DNA from: an uncultured Christensenella sp.
Lineage (GTDB): Bacteria; Bacillota_A; Clostridia; Christensenellales; Borkfalkiaceae
DNA length: 64,000 nucleotides
Assembly (NCBI GenBank): GCA_910579295.1
Contig: CAJTTC010000009.1
Coordinates: forward strand, 8,690 to 72,689
Direction: 5' to 3'
The position numbers were made by a program, and so were the translations under genes. The notes beneath the pieces were generated by a model. That model had not been told where the DNA came from. It worked only from the letters and a program-made list of their open reading frames with translations, and made no database searches. Of this stretch, positions 34,998 to 44,253 are shown in pieces (the first letter of the stretch is position 1; the number at the start of each line of letters is the position of its first letter).

Positions 34998-35843
34998 ATG
35001 GATAAACAGGAACAAGCCGAATTTTTAATTGAGGCTATGCCTTATATTAAAAAATATTTTAATAAGGTACTTGTTGTAAAGTACGGCGGCAACGCGATGA
35101 TAGACGAGAATTTGAAATCGTCAGTCATGCGCGATCTTGTCGTTCTCAATTTACTCGGTATTAAAGTTGTGCTTGTTCACGGCGGCGGTCCTGAGATTTC
35201 CGATACCATAAATAAAATGGGTATGGAAACACGGTTCGTTAACGGCTTGCGCTACACCGACGAGAAAACTGCCGAGGTTGTACGCATGGTGCTTGCGGGC
35301 AAGGTAAATAAATCGCTCGCCGACCTCATAGGCAGGCACGGCGGTAAGGCTATTGGCATATGCGGACAGGACGGGCATATGCTCAAATGTGAAAAACAGG
35401 ACGAAAACCTCGGATTTGTCGGTAAAATTACCGAAATTAATACCGAGCTTATCACCGATTTACTTGGTTTGGGTTACGTTCCCGTCATTTCCACGGTAGG
35501 ATATGACGACTGCGGTAACGTCTATAACGTCAATGCGGACACGGCGGCGGCGGCTATTGCTGGTGCGCTTAAAGCCGAAAGTCTTATTCTTATGACCGAT
35601 ATTCGCGGACTTCTCGAAAACAAGGACGATCCCGACAGTCTTATTAAAAAGGTGTACGTGTCCGACGTGCCTGCATTGATTAAACAGGGTATAATTTCGG
35701 GTGGAATGATACCGAAGATAGAGTGTTGTAAAGATGCTATCCGTCGCGGAGTAAAGAAAGTGTTTATTACCGACGGACGGGTTTCTCATTCGATTTTAAT
35801 AGAGTTGTTGTCCGACGAGGGTAGCGGAACAATGTTTGTATAA
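34998..35843 (+). CDS. argB: Acetylglutamate kinase ArgB
   Basis: Phosphorylates N-acetylglutamate, often the feedback-controlled step. The 281-residue amino-acid kinase has VVKYGGNAM at the N-terminus, LVHGGGPEI, and a C-terminal IPKIECCKDAIRRGVKKVFI segment that fits the arginine-sensitive class. A hairpin with a T-rich tail lies between this gene and argD. Confidence 0.97.
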   Translation: MDKQEQAEFLIEAMPYIKKYFNKVLVVKYGGNAMIDENLKSSVMRDLVVLNLLGIKVVLVHGGGPEISDTINKMGMETRFVNGLRYTDEKTAEVVRMVLAGKVNKSLADLIGRHGGKAIGICGQDGHMLKCEKQDENLGFVGKITEINTELITDLLGLGYVPVISTVGYDDCGNVYNVNADTAAAAIAGALKAESLILMTDIRGLLENKDDPDSLIKKVYVSDVPALIKQGIISGGMIPKIECCKDAIRRGVKKVFITDGRVSHSILIELLSDEGSGTMFV

Positions 35844-35844
35844 C

Positions 35845-35877
35845 GGCTGATTTATTTGTTAAATCAGTCTTTATTTT
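35845..35877 (+). terminator. Intra-operon hairpin between argB and argD
   Basis: GGCTGATTT (35845-35853) pairs with AAATCAGTC (35861-35869) around a seven-base loop, followed by TTTATTTT. It looks like a weak terminator or processing site that could lower expression of argD and downstream genes. Confidence 0.45.
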
Positions 35878-35892
35878 AGTAGAGGAATTGCT

Positions 35893-37059
35893 TTGATGGA
35901 TAAGAACGGTATTTATGAAGACGATAGCCTGTATATTGCTGATACTTATGCGCGTTATCGCGTAGCTTTTAAGGACGGCAAGGGCGCTAAATTATACGAT
36001 TTTAACGGTAAGGAGTATATTGATTGCGCTACGGGTATCGGAGTAAATATTTTCGGGGTCAACGACGAGGAGTGGAAGCAAGCCGTAAAGGCTCAGTTGG
36101 ACAGCGTTCAGCATGTTTGCAACCTCTATTATTCACTGCCTCAGATCGAGCTTGCCAAGCTGCTCTGCCAAAAGACGGGCGCAAGCAAAGTGTTTTTCGG
36201 TAACAGCGGCGCAGAGGCGAACGAGTGCGCTATTAAGGCGGCGAGAAAGTACGGGAATACGCGTTACGGCAACCGCAACGAGATAATAACTCTCAAAAAT
36301 TCCTTTCACGGCAGAACGATAGCTACGATTACGGCAACGGGACAGGACGGGTTTCATAAGTATTTCGAGCCTTTTTTAGACGGTTTTAAGTATGCAGAGC
36401 CTACAATGGACGGCATATTCTCGTGCTATACGGACAAGACGTGCGCGGTAATGGTTGAAGTAATTCAAGGTGAGAGCGGCGTAAACGTTCTCGATTTCAC
36501 ATTTTTAAAAGAACTTGAAAAATTCTGTAAAGAGCGCGACATTCTGCTCATATGCGACGAGGTGCAGTGCGGTAACGGAAGGTCGGGCTATCTGTACGCG
36601 TATGAGGCGGCGGGAATTTCGCCCGATATCGTAACTACGGCAAAGGGGCTTGGCGGCGGATTGCCGATAGGCGCGTGTATGTTTTTCGGTAAGTGCGGCG
36701 GAATATTCGGGCGGGGAGATCACGGTACGACGTTCGGCGGCAATCCCGTGGCGTGTGCGGGTGCGGTGAGTATAGTCGAGAGGCTTACTCCGCAGCTTTT
36801 GTTGGAAGTGCAGGGCAAAGGCGCGTACTTCAAGCTCAATCTGGAACACATTAAAAACGTTACGTCGGTAAGCGGAATGGGGCTTATGATAGGAATAGGA
36901 ACGACAAAGCCCGCCAGAGAAATAGCGCAGGAGTGTCTTGAAAAAGGCTTGGTTGTGCTCACCGCTCACGACAAGGTAAGGTTGTTGCCGCCGCTTACGA
37001 TAACAAAAGAAGAGATAAACACATCATTAAAAATATTAAACGAGGTAATTTCGCAATGA
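35893..37059 (+). CDS. argD: Acetylornithine aminotransferase ArgD
   Basis: PLP-dependent class III aminotransferase, 388 residues. The pyridoxal lysine is in TTAKGLGGGLPIGA. The FFGNSGAEANECAIKAAR segment and CDEVQCGNGRSG are standard for ArgD. The ATG is preceded by AGAGGAAT. The stop overlaps the argF start by four bases. Confidence 0.96.
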   Translation: MMDKNGIYEDDSLYIADTYARYRVAFKDGKGAKLYDFNGKEYIDCATGIGVNIFGVNDEEWKQAVKAQLDSVQHVCNLYYSLPQIELAKLLCQKTGASKVFFGNSGAEANECAIKAARKYGNTRYGNRNEIITLKNSFHGRTIATITATGQDGFHKYFEPFLDGFKYAEPTMDGIFSCYTDKTCAVMVEVIQGESGVNVLDFTFLKELEKFCKERDILLICDEVQCGNGRSGYLYAYEAAGISPDIVTTAKGLGGGLPIGACMFFGKCGGIFGRGDHGTTFGGNPVACAGAVSIVERLTPQLLLEVQGKGAYFKLNLEHIKNVTSVSGMGLMIGIGTTKPAREIAQECLEKGLVVLTAHDKVRLLPPLTITKEEINTSLKILNEVISQ

Positions 37060-37958
37060 AGCATCTATTAAAGCTGTCCGATCTTACGCGGGAAGAAATT
37101 TTGTCAATATTAAATCTTGCCGATCAATTGAAGTTCGAGAGGAGCAACGGAATACAAAAGGACTACCTTAAAGGCAAAAAGATGGGGCTTATTTTTCAGA
37201 AGGCTTCCACCCGTACGAGAGTGTCTTTCGAGGCGGGCATATACGAATTGGGCGGATACGGTCTTTTTCTTTCGAGTAATGACTTGCAGATAGGCAGGGG
37301 CGAGCCCGTGCAGGATACGGCAAGAGTGCTTTCGCGTTACCTCGACGGCATTATGATAAGGACTTTTGAACAGCAAGAGGTCGAGGATTTGGCGAAGTAC
37401 GGCTCAATACCCGTAATTAACGGACTTACCGACTACGCTCACCCCTGTCAGGTTCTCGCCGACCTTATGACTATCAGAGAGTACAAGGGTAGTTTCAAGG
37501 GACTGAAAATGGCGTTTGTCGGCGACGGCAATAATATGGCTAACAGCCTTATGGTGGGAGCTATCAAGACGGGTATGTCCTTTGCAATCGCCTGTCCAAA
37601 GGGGTACGAGCCCGACGCCGAGCTTATGAAGTGGGCTAAGGAAAACGGCGAATTTACTGTAACAACCGACGTAAAAGAAGCAATCAAGGACGCCGACGTC
37701 GTATATACGGACGTATGGGCTTCGATGGGTCAGGAGAGCGAGAAGGCGGCAAGGCAAAAGGCTTTTGCTCCTTATCAGGTAAACTCCGAAAATCTGTCAG
37801 TCGCAAAATCCGACGTTATGTGTCTGCACTGTCTGCCCGCTCACCGCGGCGAGGAAATCACGGAAGAGGTTTTCGAGGAGCACTCTAAGGAGATTTTCGA
37901 CGAGGCGGAGAACAGATTGCACGCCCAGAAGGCGGTTATGGTCAAGCTTTTAAAATAA
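37056..37958 (+). CDS. argF: Ornithine carbamoyltransferase ArgF
   Basis: Makes citrulline from ornithine and carbamoyl phosphate. The product of 300 residues has the carbamoyl-phosphate site STRTRVSFE, the HPCQVLADL segment, and HCLPAHRG containing the catalytic cysteine. It is followed directly by carA and carB, which supply carbamoyl phosphate. Confidence 0.97.
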   Translation: MKHLLKLSDLTREEILSILNLADQLKFERSNGIQKDYLKGKKMGLIFQKASTRTRVSFEAGIYELGGYGLFLSSNDLQIGRGEPVQDTARVLSRYLDGIMIRTFEQQEVEDLAKYGSIPVINGLTDYAHPCQVLADLMTIREYKGSFKGLKMAFVGDGNNMANSLMVGAIKTGMSFAIACPKGYEPDAELMKWAKENGEFTVTTDVKEAIKDADVVYTDVWASMGQESEKAARQKAFAPYQVNSENLSVAKSDVMCLHCLPAHRGEEITEEVFEEHSKEIFDEAENRLHAQKAVMVKLLK

Positions 37959-37993
37959 TAGTACGAAATAAATTTTACAGGGATAGATAATTT

Positions 37994-39067
37994 ATGAAAG
38001 ACGGCAAAGTATATTTAACGTTGCAAAACGGAAAACAGTTTACGGGTTACAGATTTGGCGCTGACGGCGACGTCGTTGGCGAGCTTGTCTTTACCACGGG
38101 TATGACGGGATATATTGAAACGCTTACCGACCCCAGCTATTACGGACAGATTGTCATTCAGACGTTCCCGCTTATCGGTAACTACGGCGTAACTCCCGAT
38201 ATGCAGAGCGCTAAGCCGCACGTTTCGGCGTATATTGTCAGAGAAAAGTGCGACAACCCTTCGAATTTCAGGTGCGAGGGCACTATTGAAAAGTATTTGG
38301 AGGATAACGGCATAATCGGCATTTACGGGCTCGACACGCGTGAACTTACGAGGATAGTAAGAGAGGCGGGCGTAATGAATGCGGCTATTACCACGAAGCC
38401 CGTCAAGGACTTTTCGGAGATAGAGAAATACCGCATTACCGACGCCGTTAAGCAGGTAACTTGCAGTCAGCCGAAGTATATAGGCGATCCCAACGGAATA
38501 AGAATTGTCGTTTGGGATTTCGGCGCAAAATATAACATTGCAAAGGAGCTCGTAAAGCGCGGCTGTTATTGTATTCAAGTGCCGTCGTTTTATACGGCTG
38601 AGCAGATACTTGCGCTCAATCCGCAGGGATTAATGCTCAGTAACGGACCGGGCGATCCTTCCGAAAACGTTGAAGTAATAGAGACTATGAGAAAGCTCGT
38701 AGGCAAATTGCCGATATTCGGTATTTGCCTCGGACATCAGCTGTTCGCTCTTGCAATGGGCGGCGCAACCAAAAAAATGAAGTACGGACACAGGGGAGGA
38801 AATCAGCCCGTCAAGTGTCTGAACACGGGCAGGGTATATATTTCAAGCCAAAATCACGGATATGAAGTAATATCTTCAAGCGTGCAGGGCGTGGGCTGTG
38901 TGAGCTATATAAACGCCAACGACGGCACTTGCGAGGGCGTTGACTATCCCGATTACAATGCGTTTACCGTACAGTTCCACCCCGAGGCAAGGGGCGGCCC
39001 TCGCGACGCTTCGTTCCTTTTCGACAGATTTTTGAAGAATATTACGGAGGGAAAGTACAATGCCTAA
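37994..39067 (+). CDS. carA: Carbamoyl-phosphate synthase small subunit CarA
   Basis: Glutaminase subunit supplying ammonia to CarB. The 357-residue product has an N-terminal CPSase small-chain domain (FTTGMTGYIETLTDPSYYGQ) and a class I glutamine amidotransferase domain with the nucleophile in FGICLGHQLFA and the His-x-Glu pair in FHPEA. The gene overlaps carB by eight bases. Confidence 0.97.
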   Translation: MKDGKVYLTLQNGKQFTGYRFGADGDVVGELVFTTGMTGYIETLTDPSYYGQIVIQTFPLIGNYGVTPDMQSAKPHVSAYIVREKCDNPSNFRCEGTIEKYLEDNGIIGIYGLDTRELTRIVREAGVMNAAITTKPVKDFSEIEKYRITDAVKQVTCSQPKYIGDPNGIRIVVWDFGAKYNIAKELVKRGCYCIQVPSFYTAEQILALNPQGLMLSNGPGDPSENVEVIETMRKLVGKLPIFGICLGHQLFALAMGGATKKMKYGHRGGNQPVKCLNTGRVYISSQNHGYEVISSSVQGVGCVSYINANDGTCEGVDYPDYNAFTVQFHPEARGGPRDASFLFDRFLKNITEGKYNA

Positions 39068-42000
39068 GAGAGAAGATATTAAAAAGGTTTTGGTTATAGG
39101 TTCAGGACCTATCGTAATAGGACAGGCGGCGGAATTTGACTATGCGGGTGCACAGGCGTGCAGAGTGTTGAAGGACGCGGGCATAAACGTTGTGCTCTGC
39201 AACTCCAATCCCGCAACCATAATGACCGATAAGGCGTTGGCTGACGAGATTTATCTCGAACCTCTCACCACCGATACGTTAAAGAGAATAATAGTCAAAG
39301 AACGCCCCGACAGCCTGCTTGCTTCGCTCGGCGGTCAGACGGGATTAACGCTCGGCTGTCAGCTTGCAAAGGAGGGCTTCCTCGATAAGTACGGCGTAAA
39401 GCTGATCGGCGTTAAGCTCGATTCGATTGACAGGGCTGAGGACAGAGAGCTCTTTAAGGAAACGATGGAGAAAATAAATCAGCCCGTCGTTCCCTCGGAT
39501 ATCGCTTATACTGTTGAAGAGTGCATTGCCGTAGCCGAAAAAATCGGCGGTTATCCCGTCATTGTCAGACCCGCATATACGCTTGGCGGCGCGGGCGGCG
39601 GCGTTGCTCATAGCGAGGAGGAGCTGCGCATAATTGCCCATAACGGACTTATGCTCTCGCCCATAACGCAGGTTTTAATTGAAAAGTATATTGGCGGCTG
39701 GAAAGAGATTGAGTTTGAAGTTTTGCGCGACAGCAAAGGCAACGTGTTAACCGTCTGCTCTATGGAGAACTTCGACCCCGTAGGCGTACACACTGGCGAC
39801 AGTATAGTCATTGCGCCCGCCGTAACGCTGTCCGATAAAGAATATCAGATGCTCCGCACGGCTTCGCTCGACATTATAACGGAGTTGGGAATAGAAGGCG
39901 GCTGTAACTGTCAGTTTGCGCTCAATCCCGACAGCTTCGAGTATGCGGTAATCGAGGTTAATCCCCGTGTTTCGCGCTCCTCGGCGTTGGCTTCTAAGGC
40001 GACGGGCTATCCTATAGCAAAAGTTGCAACAAAAATTGCGCTTGGATATACGCTTGACGAAATCAAAAACGACGTTACGGGCAAGACCTACGCTTGCTTC
40101 GAGCCGACTATCGACTACGTTGTTATCAAGCTGCCTAAATGGCCGTTCGACAAATTCCTGTACGCAAAGAGAAATCTCGGCACGCGTATGAAAGCTACGG
40201 GCGAGGTTATGGCAATCGGCACGAGCTTTGAAATGGCAATTATGAAGGCGGTGCGCGGCGCGGAAATCTCCGTAAGCTCGCTTAACCTGCCTAAGCTTGC
40301 TAAGCTGTCCGACGAAGAAATCGTCGAAAGACTGCACGAGCTTACCGACGAACGCCTGTTTGTCGTATACGAGGCGATTAAGCGCGGAGTTGAGATAAGT
40401 ACGATTTACGATATAACCAAAATCGACGAATGGTTCTTATATAAAATGAAGAACTTGTCTGATTTTGAAAAGGAGATTGCGGGCAAGACAATAACGCGCT
40501 CTCAGTATATGCGCGCAAAGAAACTCGGCTATCCCGATAAGGAGCTTGAACGTTTAAGCGGCAATAAGTTGCCAACGCACATGCGGTCAACCTTTAAAAT
40601 GGTTGATACATGCGGAGCGGAGTTCGCGGCTCAGACGCCCTATTTCTATTCGACTTACGACGAGAACGAGCACGACGAAGCCGCTCCTTATGTCGTCAGA
40701 AGCAGAGAGAACAAGAAGAAGAGAATTATAGTTATCGGCTCGGGTCCTATACGAATCGGTCAGGGCATAGAGTTCGACTATTCATCCGTTCACTGCGTCT
40801 GGGCGTTGAAGAGGTTGGGTTACGAGGTGATTATTATAAACAATAACCCCGAAACCGTTTCGACCGACTTCGACACTGCCGACAGACTGTATTTCGAGAG
40901 CCTTACGCCCGAAGACGTGCAGAACGTAATCGACGTTGAAAAGCCTTACGGCGTTGTAATAACCTTCGGCGGACAGACGGCAATCAAGCTTTGCGCGTAC
41001 CTCGATAAAAAAGGAGTACGTATTCTCGGAACGCCCGCAGACAGCGTCGACCTTGCCGAGGACAGGGAGCGTTTCGACGCGCTTTTGGAGCAATTCAGTA
41101 TAGCTCGCCCCAAGGGACTTACGGTAATGACCAAGGACGAGGCGCTCCGTGCCGCAGACATTCTCGGATATCCCGTATTGTTGCGCCCTTCGTACGTCAT
41201 AGGCGGTCAGAATATGACTATCGCCTTTACGCAGAACGATATCGAAAGGTATATGGACGTTATATTGGCGCAGAAGATAGAAAATCCCGTGCTGTGCGAT
41301 AAGTATTTAATGGGAACGGAGCTTGAAGTTGACGCTATTTCAGACGGCGTTGACGTCCTGATCCCCGGCATAATGCAGCATATCGAGAGGGCGGGCGTAC
41401 ACAGCGGTGACTCGATTGCCGTCTATCCTCCTTACAATTTGAGCGATGCAATGCTCAGAAAAATTGTAGACGTTTCTACAAACCTCGCAATTTCGTTAAA
41501 GACAAAGGGCTTAATCAATATTCAGTTCCTCATTTATCATAACGAGCTGTACGTCATAGAGGTCAATCCCAGAGCTTCGAGAACCGTTCCTTATATTTCA
41601 AAGGTTACGGGCGTGCCCATGGTCGATCTTGCTACCAAGATAATGGTTGGCGCTAAGCTGAAAAAACTCGGTTACGGTACGGGGCTCTATAAAAATTCGC
41701 CTTATGTTGCCGTTAAAGTGCCCGTATTCTCGTTTGAAAAGCTCAACGACGTAAACTCACAGCTCGGACCCGAAATGAAATCTACGGGCGAGGTACTCGG
41801 CATCGGCAAGACTATTGAAGAGGCTCTCTTCAAGGGCTTGGTGTCCGCGGGCTTCAATATGAAGCACCCCACAAAGATGCGCCCTTCGGGAATTTATTTT
41901 ACGATTAACGATCAGGATAAATTCGAAATAATCAATATCGTTAAAAAGTTTTCCGATCTCGGTTTGACGCTCTATGCGACAAAGGGAACGGCGGAGGTTA

Positions 42001-43124
42001 TCCGTAGCCTTGGACTTGACTGCACCGAGGTTGCGCGTCTCTCGACCAACGACGAGATTTTCAAGCTTATGGACGAGGGCAAAATCGACTATATCGTTTA
42101 CACCGGTAAGACGGATATGGAGTCTATTACAAATTATATTTCGCTTCATCATCACGCAATTCTGCTAGGCATCACCGTGCTTACGTCGCTCGATACAACG
42201 AACGCGCTTGCCGACGTTATCGCGGGAAGGTACAATCAGTTCAATACTGAGCTTGTCGATATCGCAAGGCTGAGAACGGAGAAAATGAAGCTCGATTTCT
42301 GTAAAATGCAGAGCTGCGGCAACGACTATATTGTCTTCAACAATATGGACGGCGCTATAACCTGTCCCGAGAGCTTGGCAATCAACTTTTCCGACAGACA
42401 TTACGCCATAGGCTCGGACGGCGTCGTTATGATTGAAAAATCGGATATTGCCGACGCAAAAATGCGCGTGTTCAACCGTGATGGCAGTGACGGCGGGCTC
42501 GCGGCAAACCCCATAAGATGCGTTGCGAAATATCTCTTCGACAACCGTTTAGTCAATAGCGATACTGTAACTATCGAGAGCTGTGGGCTTGTGAGAAAGC
42601 TCACCGTGAACAGCTTTAACGGAGTTGCAAGTTCGGTAGCGGTCAATCTCGGTAAGCCTGAATTTGACGGAAAGACTATTCCCTGCGCTCTCGACGGCGA
42701 GGTTATAGACAGAAGCGTTACTATTGACGGCAAGGAATACAAGATTACGTGCGTAAACGTGGGCAATCCTCACTGCGTAATCTTTGTTGACAGAGTTGAA
42801 GATATTGACTTGGAGGGCTTAGGTCAGGCGTTTGCGTACTCCGGATTGTTCCCGCAGGGCGTATTCCTCGAATGTGTGCGCGTTGTAAATAACGTTACCT
42901 TAAAAATGCGCGTTTGGGAGAGAGCTAACGGCGAAACGTGGGCGTGCGGTACTGCGGCGGTAGCGGCGGCAACCGCGGCGATTATAAACGGTAAGTGCCT
43001 GAAAGGCGAAACTATTACAGTCAAGTTAAAGGGTGGCGATCTGTTTGTTAAACTCGACGAGAACGGCGACGTTGAGCTTGACGGCTCGGTAAAACAGTCA
43101 TTTAAGGGAATTATTGAAATTTAA
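39060..43124 (+). CDS. carB: Carbamoyl-phosphate synthase large subunit fused in frame to a DapF-like domain
   Basis: A single 1354-residue reading frame without internal stop. Residues 1-1075 are a complete CarB: two ATP-grasp halves (VLVIGSGPIVIGQ at the N-terminus, IVIGSGPIRIGQG at the start of the second half) and the C-terminal MGS regulatory domain ending at about FNTELVDIARL. Residue 1076 is a Met (42285-42287) that begins a diaminopimelate-epimerase-like domain: MQSCGNDYIVF, NVGNPHCVIFVD and GETWACGTAA. In DapF two cysteines act as acid and base. The second is present (C1296), but at the first the CGNG motif reads A1148-A-N-P, so the epimerase may be inactive or altered. It is unclear whether both halves are made as one chain or whether an internal start at 42285 releases DapF; no strong ribosome site is seen there. 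Confidence 0.92.
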   Translation: MPKREDIKKVLVIGSGPIVIGQAAEFDYAGAQACRVLKDAGINVVLCNSNPATIMTDKALADEIYLEPLTTDTLKRIIVKERPDSLLASLGGQTGLTLGCQLAKEGFLDKYGVKLIGVKLDSIDRAEDRELFKETMEKINQPVVPSDIAYTVEECIAVAEKIGGYPVIVRPAYTLGGAGGGVAHSEEELRIIAHNGLMLSPITQVLIEKYIGGWKEIEFEVLRDSKGNVLTVCSMENFDPVGVHTGDSIVIAPAVTLSDKEYQMLRTASLDIITELGIEGGCNCQFALNPDSFEYAVIEVNPRVSRSSALASKATGYPIAKVATKIALGYTLDEIKNDVTGKTYACFEPTIDYVVIKLPKWPFDKFLYAKRNLGTRMKATGEVMAIGTSFEMAIMKAVRGAEISVSSLNLPKLAKLSDEEIVERLHELTDERLFVVYEAIKRGVEISTIYDITKIDEWFLYKMKNLSDFEKEIAGKTITRSQYMRAKKLGYPDKELERLSGNKLPTHMRSTFKMVDTCGAEFAAQTPYFYSTYDENEHDEAAPYVVRSRENKKKRIIVIGSGPIRIGQGIEFDYSSVHCVWALKRLGYEVIIINNNPETVSTDFDTADRLYFESLTPEDVQNVIDVEKPYGVVITFGGQTAIKLCAYLDKKGVRILGTPADSVDLAEDRERFDALLEQFSIARPKGLTVMTKDEALRAADILGYPVLLRPSYVIGGQNMTIAFTQNDIERYMDVILAQKIENPVLCDKYLMGTELEVDAISDGVDVLIPGIMQHIERAGVHSGDSIAVYPPYNLSDAMLRKIVDVSTNLAISLKTKGLINIQFLIYHNELYVIEVNPRASRTVPYISKVTGVPMVDLATKIMVGAKLKKLGYGTGLYKNSPYVAVKVPVFSFEKLNDVNSQLGPEMKSTGEVLGIGKTIEEALFKGLVSAGFNMKHPTKMRPSGIYFTINDQDKFEIINIVKKFSDLGLTLYATKGTAEVIRSLGLDCTEVARLSTNDEIFKLMDEGKIDYIVYTGKTDMESITNYISLHHHAILLGITVLTSLDTTNALADVIAGRYNQFNTELVDIARLRTEKMKLDFCKMQSCGNDYIVFNNMDGAITCPESLAINFSDRHYAIGSDGVVMIEKSDIADAKMRVFNRDGSDGGLAANPIRCVAKYLFDNRLVNSDTVTIESCGLVRKLTVNSFNGVASSVAVNLGKPEFDGKTIPCALDGEVIDRSVTIDGKEYKITCVNVGNPHCVIFVDRVEDIDLEGLGQAFAYSGLFPQGVFLECVRVVNNVTLKMRVWERANGETWACGTAAVAAATAAIINGKCLKGETITVKLKGGDLFVKLDENGDVELDGSVKQSFKGIIEI

Positions 43125-44251
43125 TGATTTATCTTGATAATGCGGCAACGACAAAGCCCGACGAGGAGTGTTTGCGTTCTGCCGAACAATATCTTACCGA
43201 ATACTTCTATAATCCTTCCGCGTTATATGCGGAAGGTTATACTTTGCATAAAGAAATAACAAAGGCGCGTAGCGAAATACTCAATACAATTGCCAACGAC
43301 AAAGATTTTCAACTTATTTTTACCTCCTGCGGCACTGAGGCTGACAATATGGCTGTTTTCGGCGGCGGCAGAAGGGGTAACGTTGTAACTACTTACGGGG
43401 AACATTCCGCGATTTTTTCTTCGGTTAATGAGCTCAAAGAGCGGGGCGTTGAAGTCAGGTTTGCGAAGTTAAACGCGGACGGCAGTGTAAACGTTGACAG
43501 CCTGATAAGCTTAATCGACGAAAAAACTTCGCTCGTAACCATTATTCACGTAAATAATGAAACGGGAGCGATTAACGACGTCAACGGCATTGCAAGAGCT
43601 GTTAAAGCGAAGAATTGCCGCACGCTCTTTCATTCCGACGGCGTACAGGCGTACGGCAAAATTCCTTTCAGAATGGATAAAAATATTGATATGTACAGTA
43701 TATCTGCACATAAGATAGGCGGACTGAAAGGTACGGGAGCTTTGATTAAACGTAAAAGCTTGGCAATCAGACCGTTGATTTGCGGCGGCGGACAGGAAAA
43801 CGGTTTGAGAAGCGGAACGGAAAACGTATTCGGGATAAAGATGTTTGAGTGTGCGGCGGTAAAAAAATATTCTTCGCTTGAAAGAAATTTAGCGCACGTA
43901 AGACAGTTGAATAATTATATACGCGAGAATATTGACCGTGAACTGTTTACGGTATTGTCCGCGCCAAACGCGTCGCCGTATATATTATCGGTGGTAGCTC
44001 ACGGCGTTCGCGGTGAGATTATATTGCACGAGGCAGACGACAAGGGACTGATTATAGGAACGGGGTCGGCGTGCTCGTCCAATGACAAAATGAGGTATTC
44101 GCGCGTAATTTTTGCGTGCGGCGTTGACGAAAAAAGTGCGGACGGCGTACTAAGACTGAGCTTCTCTGCCGAAACTTCTGTTGACGAGGTAAAGGAAGCC
44201 GTTAAAATTTTAAACGAAACCGTTGAGCATAGAAGGAAAATAATGGAATAA
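43124..44251 (+). CDS. Cysteine desulfurase (NifS/IscS-like)
   Basis: PLP enzyme that moves sulfur from cysteine to its own cysteine as persulfide. The product of 375 residues has YLDNAATT at the start, the PLP lysine in ISAHKIGGLKGTGAL, and the catalytic cysteine in GSACSS. It begins on the last base of the preceding stop codon and is followed by thiI after 2 bases. That pairing is known for the desulfurases that feed ThiI for 4-thiouridine in tRNA, so this role is more likely than general Fe-S cluster assembly (no iscU is present). Confidence 0.93.
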   Translation: MIYLDNAATTKPDEECLRSAEQYLTEYFYNPSALYAEGYTLHKEITKARSEILNTIANDKDFQLIFTSCGTEADNMAVFGGGRRGNVVTTYGEHSAIFSSVNELKERGVEVRFAKLNADGSVNVDSLISLIDEKTSLVTIIHVNNETGAINDVNGIARAVKAKNCRTLFHSDGVQAYGKIPFRMDKNIDMYSISAHKIGGLKGTGALIKRKSLAIRPLICGGGQENGLRSGTENVFGIKMFECAAVKKYSSLERNLAHVRQLNNYIRENIDRELFTVLSAPNASPYILSVVAHGVRGEIILHEADDKGLIIGTGSACSSNDKMRYSRVIFACGVDEKSADGVLRLSFSAETSVDEVKEAVKILNETVEHRRKIME

Positions 44252-44253
44252 AA

